Below, piece after piece: positions 55,012 through 62,117 of a DNA stretch of 62,117 nt. Every line of letters begins with the position of its first letter. Position 1 is the first letter of the stretch. The notes under the pieces were generated by a model. The model ran no database searches, was not told where the DNA came from, and saw only the letters and a program-made list of their open reading frames with translations. The position numbers were made by a program, and so were the translations under genes. The stretch lies in the NCBI GenBank assembly GCA_003507655.1, contig DNUZ01000020.1, positions 57,176 to 119,292 on the forward strand, read 5' to 3'. The DNA comes from Lachnospiraceae bacterium (GTDB taxonomy: Bacteria; Bacillota; Clostridia; Lachnospirales; Lachnospiraceae).

Positions 55012-55530
55012 ATGGCAGAGGCACACTGGTATGTAGTTCATACCTACTCAGGATATGAGAATAAGGTTAAGGCAAACATTGATAAAACAATTGAGAACAG
55101 ACATCTTGAGGACCAGATTTTAGAAGTCCGTGTCCCGATGCAGGATGTGGTGGAATTGAAGAACGGTGCTAAGAAACAGGTTCAGAAAAAAATGTTTCCC
55201 GGTTATGTACTTATTAATATGGTAATGAATGATGACACATGGTACGTTGTCAGAAATACCAGAGGCGTTACCGGATTTGTTGGTCCGGGGTCTAAGCCGG
55301 TACCACTCACTGAAGCTGAAATGAGACCGTTGGGAATCGAATCAGAAAATATCGTTGTAGATTTTGCGGAAGGAGACAGCGTGGTTGTAACCGGAGGTGT
55401 CTGGAAAGATACCGTCGGAGTGATCCAGAGCATGAATTCCGGCAAGCAGATCGTCACAATCAATGTAGAGTTATTTGGCCGCGAGACGCCAGTAGAAATA
55501 AGTTTCGCAGATGTAAGAAAGACAAACTAA
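55012..55530 (+). CDS. nusG: Transcription elongation/termination factor NusG
   Basis: A 172-residue protein with the NGN domain first (AHWYVVHTYSGYENKVKANI, then GYVLINMVMNDDTWYVVRNT and GFVGPGSKPVPL) and a C-terminal KOW domain (GDSVVVTGGVWKDTVGVIQS). It binds RNA polymerase and couples it to the ribosome or to termination factors. It lies 19 bases after secE and 18 bases before rplK. Confidence 0.97.
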   Translation: MAEAHWYVVHTYSGYENKVKANIDKTIENRHLEDQILEVRVPMQDVVELKNGAKKQVQKKMFPGYVLINMVMNDDTWYVVRNTRGVTGFVGPGSKPVPLTEAEMRPLGIESENIVVDFAEGDSVVVTGGVWKDTVGVIQSMNSGKQIVTINVELFGRETPVEISFADVRKTN

Positions 55531-55548
55531 AAAGGAGGACTTATCCAA

Positions 55549-55974
55549 ATGGCAAAGAAAGTAGAAGGATATATCAAATTGCAGATTCCAGCTGGTAAGG
55601 CAACACCTGCACCACCTGTTGGACCTGCACTTGGACAGCACGGTGTTAACATCGTAGAGTTCACAAAACAGTTCAATGCAAGAACAGCCGATCAGGGAGA
55701 TTTAATCATCCCTGTAGTAATTACCGTATATGCGGACAGAAGCTTCAGCTTCGTAACAAAGACTCCGCCGGCACCGGTATTGATTAAGAAGGCATGCAAC
55801 ATCAAATCCGGTTCTGCAGTACCTCAGAAGGATAAAGTAGCAACCATTTCCAAGGCAAAATTACAGGAAATTGCAGAGTTAAAAATGCCAGACTTAAATG
55901 CAGGTTCTTTAGAAGCAGCAATGAGTATGATCGCTGGAACATGCAGAAGTATGGGAGTTACAGTAGAAGAATAG
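55549..55974 (+). CDS. rplK: Large ribosomal subunit protein L11
   Basis: A 141-residue protein of normal length. The N-terminal domain has [20 protein letters not shown] and [15 protein letters not shown], and the C-terminal RNA-binding domain ends [16 protein letters not shown]. It forms the GTPase-associated stalk base with 23S rRNA. It is preceded by AAAGGAGGAC. Confidence 0.98.
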   Translation: MAKKVEGYIKLQIPAGKATPAPPVGPALGQHGVNIVEFTKQFNARTADQGDLIIPVVITVYADRSFSFVTKTPPAPVLIKKACNIKSGSAVPQKDKVATISKAKLQEIAELKMPDLNAGSLEAAMSMIAGTCRSMGVTVEE

Positions 55975-56028
55975 GTCGAAAGTAACTACCTTAAGACAAT
56001 CGCAAAAAAGACTGAAAACGAAACAATC

Positions 56029-56057
56029 GTGGGAGGGAACACTCCCGATATTACCAC
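56029..56057 (+). promoter_or_regulatory. Candidate L1 autoregulatory site
   Basis: GTGGGAGGG (56029-56037), a short loop, CTCCC (56042-56046) and TACCAC (56052-56057) form the GTGG/CCAC stem with internal asymmetry seen in L1 mRNA sites. It sits 11 bases before the Shine-Dalgarno of rplA, so L1 binding would block translation. Confidence 0.6.
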
Positions 56058-56071
56058 TAGGAGGTTTTTTA

Positions 56072-56767
56072 ATGAAAAGAGGAAAGAAATATGTAGAGGC
56101 TGCTAAGAACATTGACAGAACTGCTCAGTACGACGTTGCAGAAGCAGTTAGCCTTGTAAAAAAAGCAGCAGTTGCAAAATTTGATGAGACAATCGAAGCT
56201 CATATCAGAACAGGCTGTGATGGCCGTCATGCAGAGCAGCAGATTCGTGGAGCAGTTGTACTGCCACACGGAACCGGTAAAGCTGTAAAAGTATTAGTTA
56301 TCGCAAAAGGTGAAAAAATTGATGAAGCAAAAGCAGCAGGCGCTGACTTCGTTGGTGGAGAGGAATTAATTCCAAAGATCCAGAACGACGGATGGTTAGA
56401 TTTTGATGTTGTTGTTGCTACACCGGATATGATGGGTGTTGTTGGACGTTTAGGTCGTGTACTTGGACCAAAAGGTTTAATGCCAAACCCGAAAGCCGGA
56501 ACTGTAACAATGGATGTTACAAAAGCGGTAAACGAGATTAAAGCCGGTAAGATTGAGTACAGATTGGACAAAACAAATATTATCCATGTGCCAGTTGGAA
56601 AAGCATCTTTTACAGAAGAACAGTTAGCGGACAACTTCCAGACGCTTATGGATGCAATTAATAAAGCAAAACCAAGCAGCTTAAAGGGTCAGTACATCAA
56701 GAGCATTACATTAGCTCCGACAATGGGACCTGGTGTAAAATTAAGCGTAGCAAAAGTTGCACAGTAA
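56072..56767 (+). CDS. rplA: Large ribosomal subunit protein L1
   Basis: A 231-residue protein with [20 protein letters not shown] at the start, [20 protein letters not shown], and the highly conserved [20 protein letters not shown]. It forms the L1 stalk and normally represses its own operon by binding mRNA. It follows AGGAGG. Confidence 0.98.
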   Translation: MKRGKKYVEAAKNIDRTAQYDVAEAVSLVKKAAVAKFDETIEAHIRTGCDGRHAEQQIRGAVVLPHGTGKAVKVLVIAKGEKIDEAKAAGADFVGGEELIPKIQNDGWLDFDVVVATPDMMGVVGRLGRVLGPKGLMPNPKAGTVTMDVTKAVNEIKAGKIEYRLDKTNIIHVPVGKASFTEEQLADNFQTLMDAINKAKPSSLKGQYIKSITLAPTMGPGVKLSVAKVAQ

Positions 56768-56774
56768 TTATTAG

Positions 56775-56803
56775 TTGACATCGAAAATAGATAATGATAT
56801 AAT
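56775..56803 (+). promoter_or_regulatory. Promoter of the rplJL transcript
   Basis: TTGACA (56775-56780) and TATAAT (56798-56803) with a 17 bp spacer match the consensus exactly. It starts right after rplA, so rplJL can be transcribed separately. Confidence 0.88.
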
Positions 56804-56809
56804 GCAAAA

Positions 56810-56930
56810 GCATATTGCCGAAGACAGCAGGTGCCGAAAGGCGTAATCGCAGAGCCTGCCGAGGGAATTTATTGATGTAATATCACAATGAATTTTAGAC
56901 CTCTCTGTCATTTGGCGGAGAGGTTTTTTG
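56810..56930 (+). promoter_or_regulatory. Ribosomal protein L10 leader with terminator
   Basis: The stretch AGCAGGTGCCGAAAGGCGTAATCGCAGAGCCTGC forms the hairpin region of the L10(L12)4-binding leader. A terminator follows (56899-56909 with 56914-56924, then T-run). Excess L10-L12 would favour termination before rplJ. Confidence 0.82.
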
Positions 56931-56982
56931 AACCTTTTATGTCTGAGGAATACAAAGAAAAATAAAAGGAGGTGCACGATTC

Positions 56983-57549
56983 GTGGCAAAAGTAGAACTG
57001 AAACAGCCTATCGTAGAGGAGATTTCTGCAAACATTAAAGATGCACAGTCCGTAGTTCTCGTTGACTATCTTGGACTTAGCGTAGCAGAAGATACTCAGT
57101 TGCGTAAACAGTTAAGAGAAGCAGGTGTTACTTATAAAGTATATAAGAACACATTGATGAATTTTGCATTTAAAGGAACTGACTTTGAGAGCCTTGCTCC
57201 AATGTTAGACGGACCAAATGCAATCGCTATTTCTACAACAGATGCTACTGCTCCGGCAAGAATCTTAAGCAAATTTGCAAAGACTGCTCCGGCATTAGAG
57301 ATCAAAGGCGGTGTTGTAGAAGGAACTTTCTATGATGCAGAAGGAATGAAAGCAATCGCTGCTGTACCATCAAGAGAAGAATTACTTTCCAAATTACTTG
57401 GAAGTATGCAGTCTCCTATCACAAACTTTGCTCGTGTTATCAATCAGATTGCAGAGCAGGGCGGTGCAGGTGAAAGCGTAGAAGCTGCTCCGGCTGAAGA
57501 AGCTCCTGTTGAGGAAGCTCCGGCAGCAGAAGAAGCACCGGCAGAATAA
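56983..57549 (+). CDS. rplJ: Large ribosomal subunit protein L10
   Basis: A 188-residue protein with a GTG start at 56983 after AAAGGAGGTG. The N-terminal domain (VELKQPIVEEISANIKDAQS) binds rRNA, and the helical C-terminal part binds L12 dimers. The last 25 residues are an Ala/Glu/Pro tail (EEAPVEEAPAAEEAPAE) longer than in many species. Expression is set by the upstream leader. Confidence 0.97.
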   Translation: MAKVELKQPIVEEISANIKDAQSVVLVDYLGLSVAEDTQLRKQLREAGVTYKVYKNTLMNFAFKGTDFESLAPMLDGPNAIAISTTDATAPARILSKFAKTAPALEIKGGVVEGTFYDAEGMKAIAAVPSREELLSKLLGSMQSPITNFARVINQIAEQGGAGESVEAAPAEEAPVEEAPAAEEAPAE

Positions 57550-57604
57550 GCCGAAAAGCAAAGACAGAAACAAAAATAAACCATAAAAATGGAGGGAAAT
57601 CAGA

Positions 57605-57982
57605 ATGGCAAAATTAACAACAGCTGAAATGATCGACGCTATCAAAGAGTTAAGCGTATTAGAGTTAAATGAATTAGTAAAAGCATGCGAAGAGGAATTT
57701 GGTGTATCTGCAGCAGCAGGCGTAGTAGTTGCAGCAGCAGGAGCTGAAGGCGGCGCAGCAGGAGAAGAAAAATCTGAGTTCGACGTAGAGTTAACAGAAG
57801 TTGGACCAAACAAAGTTAAAGTTATCAAAGTAGTTCGTGAAGCAACAGGCTTAGGCTTAAAAGAAGCAAAAGAGTTAGTTGATGGAGCTCCTAAGGTAAT
57901 CAAAGAAGCTGCTGAGAAAGCAGAAGCTGAAGACATCAAGACAAAACTTGAGGCTGAAGGCGCTAAAGTTACTCTTAAATAA
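57605..57982 (+). CDS. rplL: Large ribosomal subunit protein L7/L12
   Basis: A 125-residue protein. The N-terminal dimerisation part is [20 protein letters not shown], the hinge is Ala/Gly-rich, and the C-terminal factor-binding domain has [20 protein letters not shown]. Several copies form the ribosome stalk that recruits translation GTPases. It starts 55 bases after rplJ, and a terminator follows about 50 bases downstream. Confidence 0.98.
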   Translation: MAKLTTAEMIDAIKELSVLELNELVKACEEEFGVSAAAGVVVAAAGAEGGAAGEEKSEFDVELTEVGPNKVKVIKVVREATGLGLKEAKELVDGAPKVIKEAAEKAEAEDIKTKLEAEGAKVTLK

Positions 57983-58033
57983 TTGTTTATTAAAAAGTAA
58001 CCAGGCTGTACTTGGTAGAGTGCAGATAAAGAG

Positions 58034-58075
58034 AAGAACCTGTCCGGAAGAAGTGCCGGATGGGTTCTTTTGTGT
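58034..58075 (+). terminator. Terminator after rplL
   Basis: A 14-bp stem (58034-58047 with 58056-58069, two G-U pairs) is followed by TTTTGTGTT. It would cut read-through into rpoB. Confidence 0.83.
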
Positions 58076-58103
58076 TATGAGGAATGTTTTGGGAAGGGGG
58101 GAC

Positions 58104-58205
58104 GGACTGCGCCAATCAAATATTCCGCGTTTCCTTGTGCAGAACATTCCGATGAACCTCCGAAAAGCAGAAAAAGAAACGCTCCATATTTGATTGGTGC
58201 AGCCC
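58104..58205. repeat. Inverted repeat A in the rplL-rpoB gap
   Basis: Two 30-bp arms (58104-58133 and 58176-58205) match at 25 positions as inverted copies, around a 42-base centre. GGAATGTT at 58081 can alternatively pair with AACATTCC at 58143-58150. No ORF or T-run accounts for it. Confidence 0.75.
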
Positions 58206-58328
58206 TGACGCCGGCCTTCGTGTAACATGCTTTCGTATCTTTCGCATCAGAACTCATAACATAAATCCTACAAACTGAACACCATGCGAAGAAACAAATA
58301 TGAAATATTTGTTTCCGGCAGCTACGAC

Positions 58329-58526
58329 TGTCAGATTTGGATGGGTGGGAGGACATACAACACAGGTCGAGGAGTTTTGGGATTGGGGCGGGCGGCGTTA
58401 TTCCTGCAAATGGAACTGTCTGAGCGTAGCGAGTTTTCCATTTGTAGGAATGAAATTAGCCGACAGACCCAACCCCTAAAACTCCCGAACTGGCGTTGTG
58501 GTCCTCCCGCCCATCCAAATCTGACA
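58329..58526. repeat. Large palindromic element B (about 200 bp) before rpoB
   Basis: Almost the whole stretch is an imperfect palindrome. Outer arms 58329-58361 and 58495-58526 match at about 30 positions. Inner blocks pair GGAGTTTTGGG with the copy near 58475-58485, and ATTCCTGCAAATGGAA (near 58400) with TTCCATTTGTAGGAAT (58436-58451). The centre reads TGAGCGTAGCGA. As RNA it would be one long rod. It could be a mobile palindromic repeat, an RNase III substrate or a transcription attenuator. Between it and repeat A (58206-58328) I see nothing recognisable. Confidence 0.85.
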
Positions 58527-58554
58527 ATTGAAACAGAGAAACACAAAAAAATCC

Positions 58555-58584
58555 TTGACTATTTCCGCCATCTTGTGCTATCAT
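58555..58584 (+). promoter_or_regulatory. Candidate rpoB promoter
   Basis: TTGACT (58555-58560) and TATCAT (58579-58584) have an 18 bp spacer, after palindrome B and 124 bp before rpoB. Confidence 0.6.
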
Positions 58585-58707
58585 ATACGGTGCACTATTG
58601 TGGTGCCGTAGGCTTATTTGTGCTACCCGGAAATAGGTGGGAAAAGTTAGTGAATAATTCTGCATAATAGGTGAAGTTAAATATAAAAAACGAGAGGTGA
58701 AACGTCA

Positions 58708-61700
58708 ATGGAGAAAAACAGAATACGTCCGGTCAAAGCCGGTAAAAGCATGCGTATGAGTTACTCGAGACAAAAAGAGGTATTGGAAATGCCAAATCTT
58801 ATAGAGGTTCAGAAGGAATCCTATAAGTGGTTTTTGGACGAAGGTCTGAAAGAAGTATTTGATGATATCTCTCCAATTGCTGATTACAGCGGACATCTGA
58901 GCCTGGAATTCGTGGATTTTACATTGTGCGAAGATGATGTAAAGTATTCCATTTCAGAATGCAAGGAGCGGGATGCCACATATGCAGCACCGTTAAAAGT
59001 AAAAGTAAGACTCTATAACAAAGAAAACGATGAAATTAACGAGCACGAAATCTTCATGGGCGACCTTCCGCTTATGACAGAGACGGGAACCTTCGTTATT
59101 AATGGTGCGGAGCGTGTTATCGTAAGCCAGTTAGTACGTTCCCCTGGTATCTATTATGGCATAGATCACGATAAAGTAGGCAAGGAATTATTTTCCTGTA
59201 CCGTAATCCCGAACCGTGGTGCATGGTTAGAATATGAGACAGACTCTAATGATGTGTTCTATGTCCGTGTGGACAGAACCAGAAAAGTGCCGATCACCGT
59301 ATTGATCCGTGCACTTGGAATAGGAACAAATCAGGAGATTATCGACTACTTTGGTGAAGAGCCAAAGATCGTGGCAAGTTTTGGAAAAGACGTTGCAAAC
59401 AGCTACGAAGAAGGTCTTTTAGAATTATATAAGAAAATCCGTCCGGGTGAACCGCTGACCGTAGAGAGTGCACAGAGCCTCATCACAGCGATGTTCTTCG
59501 ACCCAAGAAGATATGATCTTGCAAAAGTCGGACGTTATAAATTCAATAAAAAATTAGCGTTAAGAAACCGCATCAACGGACAGGTTCTCGCTGAAGATGT
59601 TGTAGATGTTACAACAGGTGAGATCATTGCAGAAAAAGGCACCACTGTAACCAGAGAGTTAGCAGATGCTATCCAGAATGCAGGTGTTCCTTTTGTGTGG
59701 ATTCAGACAGAAGAACGCAATGTTAAGATTTTATCAAACTTAATGGTAGATATCAATGCACAGATCGAGGGTATTGATGCCAAAGAGCTTGGCGTGACAG
59801 AGGCCGTATATTATCCGGTACTTGCAAAAATCTTAGAAGAAAATGAAGATATCGAAGATATTAAGCAGGAAATTCGCAGAAATATCTCCGAATTAATACC
59901 AAAGCATATTACAAAAGAAGATATTTTTGCTTCTATTAACTATAATATGCATTTAGAGTACGGTGTAGGACACGATGACGATATCGACCATTTGGGTAAC
60001 AGACGTATCCGTTCTGTAGGTGAATTATTACAGAACCAGTATCGTATCGGTCTTTCCCGTTTAGAGAGAGTAGTCCGTGAGAGAATGACCACACAGGATT
60101 TAGAGGGAATTTCTCCGCAGAGCTTAATCAATATCAAACCGGTAACTGCGGCAGTCAAAGAGTTCTTTGGTTCATCCCAGTTATCACAGTTCATGGATCA
60201 GAACAACCCATTGGGTGAGCTGACACATAAGAGACGTTTATCCGCATTAGGACCTGGTGGTCTTTCCAGAGACCGTGCGGGATTCGAGGTACGAGACGTT
60301 CATTATTCCCATTACGGAAGAATGTGCCCGATCGAGACACCTGAAGGTCCGAACATCGGATTGATCAACTCTTTGGCAACTTATGCAAGGATCAACGAGT
60401 ATGGATTTATTGAAGCACCATACCGTAAAATTGATAAAACAGATCCTCAGAATCCGCGTGTCACAGATGAAGTAGTATACATGACAGCAGATGAAGAGGA
60501 CAACTACCATGTAGCACAGGCGAATGAGGCTCTCGATGAAGAGGGACATTTCGTGCGTAACTCCGTATCAGGACGTTACTTAGATGAGACACAGGAATAC
60601 GAAAAGACCATGTTTGATTACATGGACGTATCTCCGAAGATGGTATTCTCTGTCGCTACAGCATTGATTCCGTTCTTACAGAACGACGATGCGAACCGTG
60701 CGCTGATGGGATCTAACATGCAGCGTCAGGCAGTGCCGCTTTTAAATACAGAGGCACCGGTAGTTGGAACAGGAATTGAGCCAAAAGCAGCCGTAGACTC
60801 CGGAGTCTGCGTAGTAGCAAAACATGCAGGTGTAGTAGAACGTTCCGAATCTGACAAGATCATCATCAAGACAGATGACGGAGCAAAAGACACCTATAAA
60901 TTACAGAAATTCAAAAGAAGTAACCAGTCCAACTGCTACAACCAGCGTCCGATCGTATTCAAGGGCGACCGTGTAGAAGAGGGCGAAGTCATTGCAGACG
61001 GTCCGTCTACATCTAATGGAGAATTAGCACTTGGAAAGAATCCATTGATCGGATTTATGACATGGGAAGGTTATAACTACGAGGATGCTGTATTATTATC
61101 CGAGCGTTTAGTACAGGATGATGTGTATACATCCATCCATATGGAAGAATATGAAGCAGAAGCGCGTGACACCAAATTAGGACCGGAAGAGATCACAAGA
61201 GACGTTCCGGGAGTTGGTGATGATGCATTAAAGGCATTGGATGAGCGCGGAATCATCCGTATCGGTGCAGAAGTCCGTGCCGGTGATATCTTAGTCGGAA
61301 AAGTAACTCCAAAGGGAGAAACAGAGCTGACGGCAGAAGAGAGACTGCTTCGTGCGATCTTTGGTGAAAAAGCAAGAGAGGTAAGAGATACCTCATTAAA
61401 AGTACCACACGGCGAGTATGGTATTGTTGTAGATACAAAAGTATTCACAAGAGAAAACGGTGATGAGCTTTCACCGGGAGTAAACCAGTCTGTGCGTATT
61501 TACATCGCACAGAAGAGAAAGATTTCCGTAGGAGATAAGATGGCTGGTCGTCATGGTAACAAGGGTGTTGTTTCCCGTGTATTACCGGTAGAGGATATGC
61601 CATATCTGCCAAACGGACGTCCGTTAGACATCGTACTGAATCCGTTGGGTGTACCTTCCCGTATGAATATCGGACAGGTGCTTGAGATTCACTTAAGTCT

Positions 61701-62117
61701 TGCGGCAAAAGCATTAGGATTTAACATTGCAACTCCGGTATTCGATGGTGCAAAAGAGACAGACATCATGGATACACTGGATTTGGCAAATGATTATGTA
61801 AACTTGGAATGGGAAGAGTTCAAGGCAAAACATGAAGAAGAGTTGTTACCGGAAGTTTTAGACTATCTGTATGAAAACAGAGACCACAGAGAACTTTGGA
61901 AAGGCGTACCGCTTTCACGCGATGGAAAAGTAAGACTGCGTGACGGACGTACCGGAGAATTCTTCGACAGCCCGGTAACCATCGGACACATGCATTACCT
62001 GAAACTCCACCATCTGGTAGATGATAAGATCCATGCACGTTCTACCGGTCCTTACTCTTTAGTAACACAGCAGCCGCTCGGTGGTAAAGCACAGTTCGGT
62101 GGACAGCGTTTCGGAGA
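58708..62117 (+). CDS. rpoB: DNA-directed RNA polymerase subunit beta (runs off the window)
   Basis: About 1136 N-terminal residues of the roughly 1250-1300 expected are visible. The start is [20 protein letters not shown] after GAGAGGTG. Landmarks in order are FIINGAERV-type [20 protein letters not shown], the rifampicin region with [20 protein letters not shown] and [20 protein letters not shown], and KCRPIV-region equivalents such as [10 protein letters not shown], then [16 protein letters not shown]. It forms the catalytic core with beta-prime. The gene is separated from rplL by more than 700 bp with its own promoter candidate, instead of the tight linkage often seen. Confidence 0.98.
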   Translation, partial: MEKNRIRPVKAGKSMRMSYSRQKEVLEMPNLIEVQKESYKWFLDEGLKEVFDDISPIADYSGHLSLEFVDFTLCEDDVKYSISECKERDATYAAPLKVKVRLYNKENDEINEHEIFMGDLPLMTETGTFVINGAERVIVSQLVRSPGIYYGIDHDKVGKELFSCTVIPNRGAWLEYETDSNDVFYVRVDRTRKVPITVLIRALGIGTNQEIIDYFGEEPKIVASFGKDVANSYEEGLLELYKKIRPGEPLTVESAQSLITAMFFDPRRYDLAKVGRYKFNKKLALRNRINGQVLAEDVVDVTTGEIIAEKGTTVTRELADAIQNAGVPFVWIQTEERNVKILSNLMVDINAQIEGIDAKELGVTEAVYYPVLAKILEENEDIEDIKQEIRRNISELIPKHITKEDIFASINYNMHLEYGVGHDDDIDHLGNRRIRSVGELLQNQYRIGLSRLERVVRERMTTQDLEGISPQSLINIKPVTAAVKEFFGSSQLSQFMDQNNPLGELTHKRRLSALGPGGLSRDRAGFEVRDVHYSHYGRMCPIETPEGPNIGLINSLATYARINEYGFIEAPYRKIDKTDPQNPRVTDEVVYMTADEEDNYHVAQANEALDEEGHFVRNSVSGRYLDETQEYEKTMFDYMDVSPKMVFSVATALIPFLQNDDANRALMGSNMQRQAVPLLNTEAPVVGTGIEPKAAVDSGVCVVAKHAGVVERSESDKIIIKTDDGAKDTYKLQKFKRSNQSNCYNQRPIVFKGDRVEEGEVIADGPSTSNGELALGKNPLIGFMTWEGYNYEDAVLLSERLVQDDVYTSIHMEEYEAEARDTKLGPEEITRDVPGVGDDALKALDERGIIRIGAEVRAGDILVGKVTPKGETELTAEERLLRAIFGEKAREVRDTSLKVPHGEYGIVVDTKVFTRENGDELSPGVNQSVRIYIAQKRKISVGDKMAGRHGNKGVVSRVLPVEDMPYLPNGRPLDIVLNPLGVPSRMNIGQVLEIHLSLAAKALGFNIATPVFDGAKETDIMDTLDLANDYVNLEWEEFKAKHEEELLPEVLDYLYENRDHRELWKGVPLSRDGKVRLRDGRTGEFFDSPVTIGHMHYLKLHHLVDDKIHARSTGPYSLVTQQPLGGKAQFGGQRFG

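Noticed and set aside
58284..58667. A 127-residue open frame (and opposing frames) over the rplL-rpoB gap
   Set aside because: It lies in the large palindrome, has no ribosome binding site, and its composition mirrors the inverted repeat. Treated as non-coding.

Overview
The window comes from a motile, low-to-mid GC Gram-positive of the class Clostridia, most likely a flagellated Lachnospiraceae. The grounds are the secE-nusG-rplKAJL-rpoB order, T-box and RNA-leader control of housekeeping genes, strong AGGAGG ribosome binding sites, fliW-csrA inside the flagellar operon, and an AgrC/LytTR type two-component system. I name no genus from sequence alone.

Layout. (1) 1-5100: tyrS (partial, minus strand) behind a tyrosine T-box; mntP behind a manganese-type riboswitch; a zinc-ribbon protein; a compact ABC exporter followed by a LytTR regulator and DUF3021 membrane protein. 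(2) 5100-18220: a defence operon built like a single-strand DNA phosphorothioation (Ssp) system. Two divergent HTH genes are followed by genes resembling sspD, sspB (DUF4007), sspC (large ATPase), sspA (cysteine desulfurase) and sspE (DUF262 plus HNH), then a tail of a 51-residue protein, a DndD/Rad50-like ATPase and an unrecognised 169-residue protein. (3) 18250-25950: a complete type II-C CRISPR-Cas locus: tracrRNA, cas9, cas1, cas2 and an array of 40 repeats and 39 spacers. The array is read on the minus strand, and each repeat ends in its own extended -10 box. (4) 26180-28900: a glycerophosphodiester phosphodiesterase and a chemotaxis receptor. (5) 28950-43080: late flagellar genes flgM-flgN-flgK-flgK2-flgL-fliW-csrA-flaG-fliD-fliS-flgN/fliT-like-coiled coil-fliC, with sigma-D-type promoters ahead of flgM and fliC, then a motility-associated (Maf-type) glycosyltransferase. 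(6) 43100-47260: neuB/neuC/neuA-like genes for a CMP-nonulosonate and an AT-rich polysaccharide pyruvyl transferase. (7) 47380-52930: a LytTR two-component system, a candidate LytTR operator, lemA, a DUF2207 protein, a lipoprotein, and broken heptose genes (gmhA, gmhB). (8) 53008-54306: an outlying FliD-like gene on the minus strand. (9) 54500-62117: rpmG, secE, nusG, rplK, rplA, rplJ, rplL and rpoB (partial). The usually plain rplL-rpoB gap holds two inverted-repeat elements, one of about 200 bp.

How parts fit. In the Ssp model, SspA and SspD supply sulfur chemistry, SspB and SspC handle nicking and DNA engagement, and SspE restricts unmodified invaders; the trailing DndD-like module could be a second effector. 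The adjacent Cas9 system adds sequence-memory immunity, so 5.4-26 kb reads as a two-system defence island between ordinary chromosomal genes. In the flagellar block, CsrA and FliW probably tie flagellin translation to secretion, and the Maf plus neuBCA genes probably glycosylate flagellin.

All calls rest on reading the sequence and on family knowledge. No database search was run.
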